DNA of 64,000 nucleotides from Earliella scabrosa. Lineage: Eukaryota > Basidiomycota > Agaricomycetes > Polyporales > Polyporaceae. The DNA lies in NCBI GenBank assembly GCA_022605405.1, contig JABYQQ010000026.1, positions 248,001 through 312,000 on the forward strand, written 5' to 3'. The translations under genes were made by a program, and so were the position numbers. Every line of letters starts with the position of its first letter. Within the stretch, counting starts at the first letter, position 1. Below the pieces are notes generated by a model. The model searched no databases, was not told the origin of the DNA, and saw nothing but the letters and a program-made list of their open reading frames with translations. Below, piece after piece: positions 1 through 11,433 of the stretch.

Positions 1-3000
1 CCCGATGTCGTACAGGTAATGCTGACGGGGCGCGATAAGGAGACGGGCGCCGGCTTGTCTGACGAGAACATCAAGTCAAACGTGTGTACCATTCCGCCTC
101 TTGCTCGCCCAACCCTCCCGCTCATGTACCCATCCCTCAGCTCCTCACTTTCCTCATCGCTGGTGAGCTGGATCTCCCGCCTATGTGCAAATCTCCAGCC
201 TGACATTCTTTCTTCCGCTCAGGACATGAGACAACATCTGGTCCGTGGTGGCAGTCAACAATCCGTGGTGCACTACTGACATTGCATACCTATCAGGCAT
301 GCTCACGTTCACGCTCTACTTCCTGCTCAAGAATCCCGAGGCCATGCGCAAGGTGCGCGAAGAGATCGACACGAAGCTGGGCGGCCGCCCGATGACCGTC
401 CAAGACGTCAACAAGCTGCCCTATTTGCTTGGTGAGCATCATCACCACTCTCTGATAATGCGCCTTTTCATGATGATACTTCCATAGCTGCGATGCGCGA
501 GAGTCTCCGACTGGGCCCCACCGCTCCCGCCCGCACCGTCATGCCTGTCGAGGACACGGTAATCGGGGGCAAGTATGCCGTCAAGAAGGGCACTGCTATC
601 ATTGTCAACGCGTGGAACACTCATCGCGACCCCACCGTGTGGGGCGAAGATGTGCGTGGTCGCCTATACCTATCCGAGCCCTGTGGGATATTGCGACTGA
701 CCGGCTTCAAATAGGCAGACAAGTTCCGTCCGGAGCGTATGCTGGACTTCGACTCGCTCCCGGTGCGTCTCTCCTGGGACTACCTATAGTCACGGCTTGA
801 CGCAAAGTGTTTCTCACCCACAGCCAAACGCGTGGCAGCCCTTCGGATTTGGCATGCGGGGATGCATTGTGCGTAGCCTGGCCCTGACTCGATTGGCGCT
901 ATGATATTGACCAGCTCTCGTGACAGGGCCGTCCCTTCGCGTGGCAAGAGGCACAGCTCGCGCTCGTCACCGTCTTCCAGCGGTTCGACCTCGTCATGCA
1001 CGACCCGACGTACGAGCTCGAGCTCAAGCAGACGCTCACCATCAAGCCCCACAACTTCTTCGTTCACGCGCTCCCCCGGAAAGACAGGTCACGCCTCCTC
1101 GCGATCCCCTCCTCGGCGCTCCTTGCGCACGAGGCTCCCGCGGAGCGCGCCCCGAAGGCGACGGTCTCGGCGGCGGCGGCGAACTTGCAGCCGCTGTATG
1201 TGCTGTACGGATCGAACACGGGGAGCTCGGAGAATTTTGCGCAGCGCCTCGCGTCTGCTGCTGCCGCCCACGGTACGTCCCGCACATAGCGCTCACGAAC
1301 AGCGCCTGAGATGAGTGGTGGTTACTCACGAATCACTTCTCCCCCTCCTCCCCTCCTCCACCTTTCCTTCATCAGGCTTCCGCGCGTCGATTGGGACGCT
1401 CGACTCCGCCGCCGGACACCTCCCCAAAGACGGCCCGGTGCTCGTCGTGACAGCGTCGTACGAGGGCCAGCCGGCCGACAACGCCGCGCACTTTGTCAAC
1501 TGGCTCGAGAACGTGCAGGACGCCGCGGCGTTCGCGGGGATCAAGTTTGGCGTGTTCGGGTGCGGGAACCGCGACTGGGTGAACACGTACCAGCGCGTGC
1601 CGAAGCTCGTGGATGAGCTCCTTGGGGCGCATGGGGGCAAGCGGCTCGTTGAGCGGGGCGAGGGCGATGCGTCTGCTGCGGAGTTCTTTGAGGTGTTTGA
1701 TGAGTGGGAGAAGGCGGTGTGGGAAAAGCTGGGCAAGGTGCGCACCCGCTTGCGTTGTCGGGGAGTGGAAGTTGCGCGGTTGAGACCAATACTGATCTTT
1801 GCTCTCTCTCATTCACAGGAGTACGGGACGACTGCGAGCGAGGAGGTGACGGGACTGCAGATCAAGAAGGTCTCTGGGGGTGCGGAGCGTGCAGAGATCC
1901 TGCGCCAGAAGGACACTGCGCTTGGGACCGTCGTTGAGAACAGGGTGTTGACCGCGCCTGGAGCACCGCCTAAGCGCCACATCGGTAAGGACCTTCCTTG
2001 GTGTCTTGCATATGTGCCTAACTGACCTGGTTGAACGCAGAGCTCGAACTACCCGAAGGTATGACGTACAGGGCTGGCGACTACCTCGCTATGTGAGTGA
2101 CTGCACGCGTCCATCGTGCCGGCAGACACTGACTCTGATGTTTGTTGATAGTCTACCGGTGAACCCAGAACGGGTTGTCCGCAGGGTAATAGCACGCCTG
2201 GGTCTGTCGGCAGAAGATGAGGTGGGTCTCTGCGGCGGCGCGTGCACATTCATCCCTAACACACCTTGTTGCAGATCGAGCTGAACTCGACCGCACCGAC
2301 GTCTCTCCCGGTCAACAAGCCCATCAGCGTCTACAACCTCCTCAGCGGCTACGTCGAGCTCCAGCAGCCCGCTACGACTCGCGACCTCGATCTCCTCATC
2401 AAGGCGAAGAACTCCGAAGCGTCCTCCAAGGCGCTCCACGACCTCGCCGCGAACTACGCCGAGAAGGTGTTCAAACTGCGCCTAAGCGTTCTTGACATCC
2501 TCGAGGAGAACAAGGACATCGATCTCTCCCTATCCGCATTCCTCGAGATGCTCCCCTCGATGCGCATCCGCCAGTACTCGATCTCGTCCTCCCCGCTCTG
2601 GAACGCCCAACACGTCACGCTCACGCTCAGCGTCGTCGACGCGCCCGCCGTTTCCGGCCGCGCCGAGCCCTTCCTCGGCGTCGCCTCGACGTACCTCGCC
2701 GGCCTGCGCCCCGGCGACAAAGTTCAGCTCTCCGTGCGCGCGTCGAGCGCCGCGTTCCACCCGCCCGCGGACCCGACCGTGCCGCTCGTGATGGTCTGCG
2801 CGGGCTCGGGCCTCGCGCCGATGCGTGGGTTCCTGCAGGAGAGGGCGATGCAGAAGAAGGCCGGGAGGGAGGTCGCGAGGAGCTTTTTGTTCTTTGGGTG
2901 CAGGGACCCGAAGGAGGACTTTTTGTATGGGGAGACGGATTTGAGGGAGTGGAGCGAGCTTGGGGTCGTCGATGTCCGGCCGGCGTTCTCGAGGGCTTCG

Positions 3001-3364
3001 GAGGAGTCGCTGGGATGTCGTTACGTGCAGGAGTACGTGTCTCGCTTTCTGTTTTGCTTGGAGGTTCGCTGACGTCCCGTCCGCGCGATGACAGCCGTAT
3101 TCGCCACGACGGGGAAGAGGTGGCCAAGGCGTTCGCAGAGGGTGCCAAGGTGCGCCGCGGTTCATGCTCGTCTCCCGTCCAGCCTCACTGATGACAGTTG
3201 TATTTTGGCAGATCTATGTGTGCGGCGCTGGGAAGATCGCGGCGGGCGTGAAGGAGGCCATCGTTCAGTTTATCAAGGAGCAGACAAAGACGGACGACGC
3301 GAGCGCCCTTGCTACATTCGAGAAGATCATGAACGGCCGCTATGCGACTGATATCTTCGAGTGA
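1..3364 (+). CDS. Self-sufficient cytochrome P450 / NADPH-P450 reductase fusion (CYP505-like), 5' end missing
   Basis: A bifunctional P450 fused to its own FMN/FAD reductase. Fungal CYP505 (P450foxy) members hydroxylate fatty acids near the omega end using NADPH. The window opens inside the P450 domain just before the I-helix. Splicing gives the oxygen-binding motif AGHETTSG (joined across 162/223 and 240/297), the ExxR motif in RESLRL near 495-515, and the heme loop FGFGMRGCIGRP (joined 868/927). The flavodoxin domain begins at LYVLYGSNTGSSENFA (about 1193). The FAD site RQYSISSS lies near 2570 and the NADPH-site residues CAGSGLAPMRGF near 2800. The terminal YVCG segment precedes the stop at 3362-3364. 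About 13 introns of 52-103 bases were placed, including one at 3033-3094 that restores YVQDRIRHDGE. Two exons are tiny (141-162 and 223-240). The fusion assignment is firm; the fatty-acid substrate is inferred from the family. Confidence 0.95.
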
Positions 3365-4016
3365 AGTCATTCTCACCTTCGCAATCTTGGGCTTTTGTTC
3401 TTTGGACGTCCCCGTGTACGGTTGTATCTTGTATCCCACTTCTACAGAGCATGTATCGTCATCGACTCGGAATCCACTATAGATCATCGCATTTCGCCCC
3501 AGGTCACCAAGTTGACAAGGGACAGGATGTCGTGTTTAGGCTGAGGGGTTGCCGCTCATATCTGGGTCTCACTGCCTTCGTGGGCATATCATACCAAAGA
3601 CGCTCTACCGTCTCCGGTACGACGGAGTCCTCACGCGCCTCACGAGTCACTTGGGACTTGTACTCTTCGTATGTGATTTTATATACGACAATAGATTCGT
3701 ACTCGCCTCAACAGCATGTTTCAATGTGCTGATTGCATTTCAAGAAAGCCTGCCGTCGTGTCGAGCCCCAACTCACGTCGCGGCGAGAGAGCGCATTCGT
3801 GGATGAAGATATGGCGAGAACAGCTATAGCGTATCGTGGTTGGGTATCAGTACGAACAGATACAGGTCCGAGTAGTAGGGTAGCGTATCGTCTGAGCAGG
3901 TTCTCTCACTGTCAGTAATCTTCGGGAAAGTGTGAAGCCTCCGAGTCAAAGATACATGAAATTGTCACAATGTCAGGAAGGGGTCCTGAATCAGCTGCTA
4001 TGGGATGATAGCTCTC
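3365..4016. other. Intergenic, convergent 3' ends
   Basis: This lies between the stop of the P450 fusion on the plus strand and the stop of the membrane-protein gene on the minus strand. Short open frames exist but none has coding character or splice continuity. It probably holds the two 3' UTRs. Confidence 0.6.
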
Positions 4017-5202
4017 TCACTGCGAGGGATGGCGACGGAGCGGAGAGAGATGGGTTTGAGATTGGGTGCTGTCAATCATATGATCGTGTTCGGATGCCAA
4101 TGATGCGCGTCCGTAGCCCATCTCCAGTTCACTGTCGTCGTGAACTTGAGGCTCGTGCGCCGTGTAGCCGTATTGAGGAAGCGGGGGCACACCCAGCTTC
4201 TCCGACTCGTGGTCTGACCCGCCGTGGGGATGCAGCTGCGTTATAGCACTACTGGTCCGACCGGACGACCGCGAAGGCGTGTACGGCGGCAGTGCCTCGT
4301 CTTCGGCGCCATGTGGAGACGCTTCGGAGAGTGCTATCACGATGAGAAGTTAGATTGTGCCTATTGGCCATCGAGCAGGAGATGCGATCAGATACGAACC
4401 AAGCTGAGAGGGCTGTGAGCTTGAGATGGACTGGAATAGGACCCGAGGTCGTCGGCGCCGCCAGCAGAATAGCGCACCCACGAGGATGAGGAGGAAAAGT
4501 GTCGACATCGACGTGGCAATTCCAGCGACGGCACCTTTTGAGAGCGCGGCCCCGGACGATGCAGCTGCGGTGACAGTCTCCACACGAGTGGTCCAAAAGA
4601 TGGTTTCCGGATACGTGTAGGTGGTAGAATGGCCGTCTGACCGAGTGGTCGTCACAGTGACTAATGACACGGATTCGACCACGGCGAGTGTGATGGTTTC
4701 CGAGGTCGTGTAGGTGGTGATGTGCCCATCTGGCCGCGTCGTGGTTACAAGAACGGGTGACATGGATTGGAACATGGTGGTCGAGACGGCGTTCGTTGCG
4801 AGAGGTTCCGGCGTGGAGTGAGTAGTGACGGTCGCCGGGCTTTCCGAAGAGAAAGAGGACTGTGGAGAGGTGGAGCTTAAGCTACTCAACTGCGTCAACA
4901 TAGTACCCGCGGTCGTCGTCGTGGATTGCGACTTTGCTGTGCCAGTGGATGACTCCGTAGGGGGCGGAGGGAACTGCGAAGGAGAGCTGGACGTCTGAGT
5001 GGTGGACTCTGATTGCCCTGTGGTCGAGTGCAGGTTGCTCGAGCTTGGAGCCTGTGCAGCCGTTGTTGATAATAAGGATGAGCATGAGGATGAGCATGAG
5101 GAGGGGGCTTAATGTGCGAGGTGCGTGCGTTGCCCGCGGTCAGATTGAGCAGCTTGAAAGGCCAACCAGCTTACCAGGGATTGAGACGGTGCTTCGTAAC
5201 AT
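4017..5202 (-). CDS. Single-pass membrane protein, Ser/Thr-rich ectodomain, LPxY tail (paralogue of next gene)
   Basis: Function unknown. The ectodomain is rich in Ser, Thr and Pro and contains two related motifs, VTTTRPDGHITTY and VTTTRSDGHSTTY, about 30 residues apart. It is followed by a transmembrane helix (GIATSMSTLFLLILVGALFCW), an Arg stop-transfer cluster (RRRR) and a cytosolic tail. The tail exon begins after an intron at roughly 4336-4400 (donor gttcgt) and contains LPPY and LPQY, which fit the LPxY form of PY motifs. Layout resembles fungal wall-stress sensors of the Mid2/Wsc type, but no Wsc domain is visible. The 5' end is uncertain. One model starts at 5202 (MLRSTVSIP) and splices at a strong gtaagc donor near 5174 into an open Ser-rich frame. 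Alternatively a hydrophobic stretch starting at 5097 serves as signal peptide and a further splice follows. The same orientation and layout recur in the gene at 5924-7326. Confidence 0.6.
5058..5102. repeat. Short tandem repeat, GATGAGCATGAG-type units
   Basis: About two copies of a 12-base unit (gatgagcatgag) near the 5' part of the membrane-protein gene. On the minus strand this gives either a Leu/Ile/Met-rich or a Ser/Cys-rich peptide depending on frame, which is why the start of that gene is hard to fix. Confidence 0.5.
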
Positions 5203-5923
5203 ATCCGTTGAATAGGAACTGCAGTGAAAGATGCCTGCAAGGTGGCAGGATAGGGTACGAGTCTGTTAGTACTATATATGCACCCATAGGAAGGACGCCC
5301 ACGAAGCGCAGAAGAGTAACAGGGTAGTATCAGGCTACTTTAAAGATGTGACTTGATTCATACGTTCTCTCGCCGGTGCCATACCACTCGTACCGCCGGT
5401 AGCGAACGCCGCCAGCCTTGTGAAGCCATCCATTGACCTCCAAGCTTCCATTGTTCATCACATGCATCTATCGTTTCACGAAATGATTGATTTGCATCAG
5501 GTATTGTTGTACTATACTTAAACTGCAAGGATTCCGAATCCCGTTTGTCTACGACTTGGAGTGCCCTAGGCATCGTCGTCTGCAATGTCTTAAAGTCCAT
5601 ATCATGGGCAGTTTACACGTTCATGGACTCCAGTGGTACTCACCTACGGAGGCCCGCGACCGATTCAATGGTCAACTTTCGCCATAGCAACGCACGTGCA
5701 TGTCATGCTCTCGACTGCATGTATCTCTGCGGTGGACGATGAAAGCATGGAAGGTATAGAGATCGGAGTCAAGAGCTAGACACCTGGCTCGAGAAACCGC
5801 TGATGTGAGGCGAGTGGCACGTGGCACCAGCGCTCGCGGCAGTGTCGGATACTGGAAAGATGGAAACATCCGCTGGTTGACTCGCTATGAAAATCCATAA
5901 GGAACGCCAGCGAAGAGGTCAAA
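5203..5923. other. Intergenic, no gene seen
   Basis: This separates the two tandem Ser/Thr-rich membrane-protein genes. It should contain the promoter of the left gene and the 3' end of the right gene. Open frames on both strands are short and lack splice-compatible partners. Confidence 0.5.
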
Positions 5924-7326
5924 TTAATACGCCTGGTATGGCGGAGGGTGTGTTACAGTGATCGTATCCGACCCATGCCTCCGCGTACACTCAGGGGGCC
6001 CTCCTGCGAGGCGTACGCCTCCGTCCATCTCGTAGACTCGGACGATCCTCTCACCAGAGCCTGCGCTACCCTCCACTGTTCCACGGGGCGGTGACGCCAT
6101 GATCAATGATTTCCCAGCAATCTCCTCTCCACGTGCAGCATCCCCAGGTGGATGTTCCGACCTCTGTGGATTGTGAGGAACTGAAGGCGCATGACCCCCC
6201 TCAGCGACACCCATGAGCAGCGAGCTCCTCGAGTGCCGGTGAGCTCGCGAGATAGTCTCATCCCTGTCCGGCAAGTTCGTGCGGGCCAAAGGTACCGCAT
6301 CTGCGTCGTCCAGTCTTTGGTACGGGCTGCCGAGCCCATCTCCCGGTGGACAAGGAGGACTTCCCACATGTTCTGCAAGGGCGGAATCATGTCCATTGAC
6401 ACCGGATGCACCCGACTCCCAGTTGTCGTTCGTGCGGTCTGTGTCTGATCGGGCAGAGCTGTGAGTGTCTAAGACGTCATCAGCCAGATATCAACGAGCA
6501 CGAACCTTCTGAACTCATGTGCAATCGAGACTCGCACTCAGGCTGTTTCGTAGACCTGGCCGCCGACTTCGCGCGGCAAGTGCGATAAAGCATCCCAACG
6601 ACCACCACTGTGATCGCACCTGCCGCGGTCAAACCAGAAATGAGTCCAGTGCGCACTGACTGCTCATCTGATCGCGATATGTCCCCGAAGGCAGTGCTGG
6701 AAGGTGGGACGCTGACGAATAGGGTCTCAGAGGTGGCAGATGATGTAGTGAGTGTGTTGACTCCCAAAGACAGGGAGGAGAGGGACGGAGTTAAGATAAC
6801 ACTGGTGCTACTCTGAGATCGGATAATGAAGGACCATGAGCGAGAAGTTGTCTGAGACGGCGATGATGAGAATGTATAGGGAGGGGGAGCGGGTTGGGGA
6901 GTAGGTGGTTGGTCTTGGACTGCCAATGATAGTGTGGTTGTGACTTTAACCGTCGTCGTATGGACGACTTCAGTGGCGTGAGTGGCCATTGAAGTAGCGG
7001 TGATCTCTAGATAACTTGTTAGCGTGACATCTGAGCCGCCGCAATGTTGCACTCCAATACGTGCCTTCGGTGCTTGCAGATATCGATTCGCTCACATCGG
7101 GCCACGTAGTAGTTATCGCGTGCCCGTGCCCAGGTAGACGATGGCGGCCGAACGGGTCTACCATCACAGTTGGCTCAGGACGGGGCGCGAGCAGCAGTAG
7201 ATAGCGAGGCAGAGAACGCAGAAAGATATTGGATCTGGGGCGGAGAGTATAGCGCAGTCTTGTTATACGCGGCGAGCTAGGTACAACCCAACTGCAAAAG
7301 ATGACGATCACTGGGAGGGCCCGCAT
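5924..7326 (-). CDS. Single-pass membrane protein, Ser/Thr-rich ectodomain, C-terminal PPPY motif
   Basis: Function unknown; tandem relative of the gene at 4017-5202. The N-terminal exon starting at 7326 opens with a hydrophobic signal-like segment (MRALPVIVIFCSWVV). The middle exon (downstream of about 7020) carries a Thr/Ser/Pro-rich stretch including VVHTTTVKVTTTLSLAV. A transmembrane helix (LISGLTAAGAITVVVVGMLY) and a basic stop-transfer follow. The last exon (6468-5924) joins after an intron of only 37 bases (6469-6505) in the correct phase, restoring SSEDTHSSARSDTDR. The tail ends with RVYEMDGGVRLAGGPP and then HPPPYQAY, so a PPxY motif sits at the extreme C-terminus. The junction between exons 1 and 2 is uncertain; one frame-preserving option uses a gtgagc donor after TTTWPD. 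A surface-sensor role is inference from layout only. Confidence 0.6.
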
Positions 7327-7606
7327 CTGTTGGATGAATAGTTGTAAAACCTTACGATATCTGACTGTGCCTTCAAAGATGGAGTATAAGCGAGCAGGAA
7401 ACGCGGAGTCTGCACTCCAAAAGGCTTTATCGCGCGCGCCTTGGTCACATGCTAACGACAGATATGAATGAGGTGGAGTACCTCAGGTGTTCCCACCAGC
7501 GTAGGGATATGCAGCATCGCTAGAAGCATGCAGGGTTTTATCGTCCCCATGTTCACGATCATGTTCATGATCGCGACAGGAATCTGGTACATCCGCGCCC
7601 GCGATC

Positions 7607-9514
7607 TCAATCTGTCACTTTGATCATGACTTCGCCCGCCTTGCCCTGGATTTCGGCGATGCTCCTGTAGCCAGCGAGACCGAGCGTGAGCTCAAAATCC
7701 GCGAGAATGCCCTTGATCACTTCCTCGACGCCCGCCTGGCCCGCGATCGCGAGCGCGTACGCATAGAGGCGTCCCACTAGAGTACATGAAGACAAAAAGG
7801 AGGCTGAGTAAGTCCACCCAGGCTCGCGCTGTGTCGAGATTAGTGAAAGATACTGACGTAGAACGCCTTGGGCCCCGAGCGCGATCGCCCGAAAGATGTC
7901 AGAGCCAGAGCGGATGCCGGAGTCGAGGAGCACCGTCAACTTCCCGCTCGCCTGCGCGGCTTTGACTTTGGGCGACCGCATGATGCGCTCGAGCGCGAAC
8001 AGCGATGAGATCGATCCGTCGAGCTGGCGTCCACCTGGGATGGTCAAATCAGAGGTCAGCGTTGATCACTGGGATTTTTAGGTTAGGAGCGCGCGCGATA
8101 ATGACGGCTTGCGAGCGCCCAAACCTACAGATGCGCATTCACACGTCGTACACGGGCGCGCTCCATCACAAAGAGAATGCATGGATGTGTAGCGAGCAAG
8201 GGCCGCACGTACCGTGGTTTGAGACGACAATCCCATCCATGCCCTCATCTACCGCGATTTCAGCATCCTGACCCATCGCAACAGAACGTCAACTCCTCAG
8301 ACTGCGAGAGAGAAGTCTAGCGGCGCACCTCGACGCTCAAGATACCCTTGAGAATTAGCGGCCCGTCCCAATTCTTCCTGAGGAACCGCACGTCCTCCCA
8401 CGACCGAAATACCCCATTGAGCGCCTGCGCGTTCCACTTGTCCGCGAGATCCATCAGCCGCCTCGTCTTCGCGTCCCCGCTCCTATACAGCTCGTCCAAC
8501 GTGCGAGGGTCATACGGGAACGCTGGCACACCCTCGTCGTCCACGAGCGGCTCGAGGCCCTGCGTTCGCATAAAGACCGGGTCCGATAGCCCGACCTGGC
8601 ACCCGATGCTGTGGCGGAACGGCCGGAATCCCGAGTCGATGTCCATCGGCCGCCAGCCGACGGCCATTGTGTCGACGGTGACGACTAGTGCGGAGTACCC
8701 GCTCTGCTTGGCGCGCGAGAGGATGGAGAGCGTGAGTTCGTCCTGGAGTGGCCTGTGCAGGAGCAAGTGGGTGGTATATGAATGATATTCGAAGGGGAGG
8801 TGAGTAGGGCAAGGGAGGTTGCCCACCAGTAGAGCTGGAACCAACGATGGCCGGACCCGTTTGCTTTCGCGACGACTTCGAGAGGGCGAGATGCCGCGCC
8901 GCTCAGGATCAGGGGTATTCCCAGCGCTCCTGCAGCGTGCGCGGTGGCGAGCTCGCCCTCTTCGTGCAAGGTGGATTGGTGACCGATTGGGGCGATGAGC
9001 AGGGGGGAAGGGTGTTTCACGCCGAACAGCGTTGTCTGCGCCGTCGCAGCGCAGCGTCAAGCCCTGGACCCATTCACAGCCACGAGGACGCCGGATGGGT
9101 GAGCTCACCTCTATGTTCCGGTGCGTGACGTCTCGCAGCATGTGTGGGACGATCTGCCAGCGCCGGAATGCTGCGCGGTTGGCGGCATACGTCTCGCCTG
9201 TGCCAGCATTCCCGAATACGAAGTTGAACGCCGCTGTATGATATCATGATGTGCCCGTTGCCCATGCGTAGACGAAACCACACGAGTGGTGGCGAGATCA
9301 GCGCGTCCACGTACGTCTGGATAAGTGCGAGCTACGCACCTGGGCTATGTTCTAGCGCCTTACGAGCAGCCTCCTCAATCTTCGTCGGGTCCACCGAACC
9401 TAGTGGGGGTGGCTGCCTGCTCGAGAAGAGTTCGCGCATATAACCTGACCAGCGTCCCAGAGCAGAGCCGTACGTCCTTCGGAGCTCGACGTCTGTGTCT
9501 GCTTGGATAGACAT
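7607..9514 (-). CDS. FMN-dependent alpha-hydroxy-acid oxidase (lactate 2-monooxygenase-like)
   Basis: Predicted to oxidise an L-2-hydroxy acid such as lactate using FMN. Spliced pieces in order: N-terminal exon from 9514 (MSIQADTDVELRRTYG); FGNAGTGETYAANRAAFRRW near 9210-9150; PLLIAPIGHQSTLHEEGE and a Gly-rich barrel strand near 9000; the long central exon with ALVVTVDTMAVGWRP and FRHSIGCQVGLSDPVF; GPLILKGI (the conserved barrel Lys). The catalytic-base motif SNHGGRQLDG is restored across an intron near 8040-8215. LLDSGIRSGSDIFRAIALGA (phosphate-binding end of the FMN barrel) follows, and the protein closes with GYRSIAEIQGKAGEVMIKVTD. The DSGFRPFRHSIGCQVGLSDP segment is of the type seen in fungal lactate 2-monooxygenase-like proteins. 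No cytochrome b5 domain precedes it, so it is not a flavocytochrome b2. Substrate is inferred. Confidence 0.9.
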
Positions 9515-9604
9515 GATACGCCGGGTGGACTTGGAAAAGGAAGAGGAATGCGTGCGAGAGGAATGTGTATTAAGACCATTGCGTCATCTTTATTTAGACA
9601 CAGG

Positions 9605-9634
9605 GCGAGTATTCTTGGTGCGAGTATTCTTGGT
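9605..9634. repeat. Tandem direct repeat, 2 x 15 bases
   Basis: The unit gcgagtattcttggt occurs twice head-to-tail without a spacer, about 90 bases upstream of the hydroxy-acid oxidase start on the minus strand. It could be promoter-proximal or simply a slippage duplication. Confidence 0.85.
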
Positions 9635-10991
9635 AGCGGCGTGCCGTGTGTGGCCGCGCTGTAGAGATCTCACCTGGGTTCAAGGTCATGACTCTTGAGG
9701 TTGACGGTCCGCGAGCAACTTCGCACGTAGGGCCACGGGTTCGACCATGGTTTCCCATGAAACAGTCCTTGCCAGTGGGAGCGCACCGATGACCACAGTG
9801 CTGGTTTAGCGCAAGCCAGGTATCATAGAGTTGGTTAGTGATTTAGTCCTGTATGATAGAAGTTCATGGCTAGGACGTACTGCTCGCTGAGTTGTCCTGA
9901 CCCAAGTCCCAATCTCGTAGATGTCTCAAGCCTCACACCAGTCCACGGCCTTAAAGGTGACGTATCTATTGCAGATGCTGTGCGTGTCTTCTAACAAATC
10001 CGATTCCAAGGAGAGGAGCGTTGGCTACAGGGGACAGAGAGCTGGAGAGAGGATGTCCACTGTGCGGGGCAGGTGATGGTGGTAGCGCTCGGAAAAGAAC
10101 GGGCGCCTGTTCAGCACATGACCACACCTACTACATAAGTAAAGTGAGAGAGACCCGAACGACACAACTCGGAGCTACCAGTCATCATTGGCCAGCACAC
10201 CAATCGATATCCCGCGAATGTCGGCGACGGCTACACGAGGGCAATTTGTATAGTTCTATCATACAACTTGAAGGCATGTCGTAACTAACTGACAGATGCC
10301 CATTCCCGCTAAGAAGTTACGCACCGGTTTGACCGCCTCGACCTCGTAGGAGATCAGTCACCAGTGGGCCATAATCGACAGCGGACGCCGTCTTTCTGGC
10401 ATCAACGTGGTCATTTACGTTTGGTCCCAAGTCATAGTAGCCAGCATACCCAATATCTGCCCAACATCATCGGTTCTTCGGAAAGGAGCCGCAGCTCGGT
10501 ATCAATCGATCGCCGCATGGCATACCACATGTATAACGGTTCCCATCCGGATATACAGGAAGAGCTTGCGGCCTCAATGTGCGTCCTGCCTCGCTGTTTC
10601 GACATTCCCCTACTGGTTCTTTTTTCTCTAAGCGCTCTGTCCCTGCTTGCCTTCACGGAGCAGCGTGTCCTATTCATATCTAGCTCTCTGTTGAACGTTC
10701 GGATATCCAGAATGTCGATCTGAGCCCACCGCCTATTCTTGCCGTCAGAGTAATGAGCTGGTCCATAACGCAGTCTCGACCCCTTCAGTCATCGTCCAAT
10801 TTACAGATATCCGTTCACGTCGATTCCTAGTACGGCCGGGGCTGAAATGACTTGTGTTATCAGACAGTCATACAAATGCACAGCCGCAGTCTCAACGTAT
10901 ATGAAGGGGAGAAATGAAGAAGGAAATGACACTCGCGCAACCACACTCCCAGCTGCAGCTTCATATACTTCCTCTACGTTCCCTTAACTCC

Positions 10992-11048
10992 AGGTGAGTA
11001 CCGTTTTCGCCGCGGCAGCTGTGAGTTGTGTCTGACCACGTCGAGCAG
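10992..11048 (+). other. Probable 5' UTR intron just upstream of a start codon
   Basis: An exon-like end ctccag is followed by the donor gtgagt at about 10993 and the acceptor gagcag ending at 11048, two bases before the ATG at 11051. Its size (about 56 bases) matches introns elsewhere in the window. Confidence 0.55.
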
Positions 11049-11050
11049 CA

Positions 11051-11433
11051 ATGGCGCCCCTCCCGAGCATCCATGCATCCTGGACGATTGATCTCGGGGG
11101 CGCAGACGAGGAAACCTTCACCCCCAAGCTGATCGTGATCACAGTACTTGTCTTGGGTGAGCCTCCGAGTCCGGGTTCAGCATTTCCGTGTTAGCACTCC
11201 AACTGACTCCATTCCAAATCTCCCTAGTGATCTTCATTGGCTCACTCGCTTCATTGTTTCTGCTCTCACGAAGGTGGTGCTGCGTACGACGCCCAACAGC
11301 GAAGACCCAGCCGACCACCCCCCCTCGGACTCGTCCCAGGGATCCTACCACGGGCCGCGCCCCCATCCCACGCCCGCCTGCGAGACCTTGTCCAGCGCAC
11401 CTTCCGAGGCTGAAGGGTGGGTCCACCCATTGA
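11051..11433 (+). CDS. Small single-pass membrane protein with Pro/Arg-rich tail
   Basis: Unrecognised. Exon 1 (11051-11156) encodes a short polar N-terminus, MAPLPSIHASWTIDLGGADE, and the first half of a membrane helix (KLIVITVLVL). A phase-1 intron (11157-11227, donor gtgagc, acceptor ctag) splits the helix. Exon 2 resumes with VIFIGSLASLFLL, then SRRWCCVRR as basic stop-transfer and possible palmitoylation cysteines, then a Pro/Thr/Arg-rich tail to the stop at 11431-11433. The mature product is about 103 residues with no signal peptide, so an N-out/C-in single-pass orientation is likely from the positive-inside rule. A 5' UTR intron seems to end just before the ATG. Gene structure matches 13654-14234 and three genes at 50-55 kb. 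Both parts read open in the same frame after splicing, which supports a real gene; function is not known. Confidence 0.6.

Larger units (their letters stand above)
9515..11050. other. Gene-poor region, 1.5 kb
   Basis: No convincing gene. A 119-codon frame at 10364-10723 (+) has an unstructured composition and no splice partners. The only local structure noticed is the 15-base direct repeat at 9605-9634. The last 60 bases belong to the 5' UTR intron of the gene starting at 11051. Confidence 0.5.

Noticed and set aside
8317..9141. Single 274-codon frame considered as one exon
   Set aside because: Its first third is intronic or out of frame. The real oxidase sequence there comes from frames at 8685-9020 and 8317-8760 joined by splicing.
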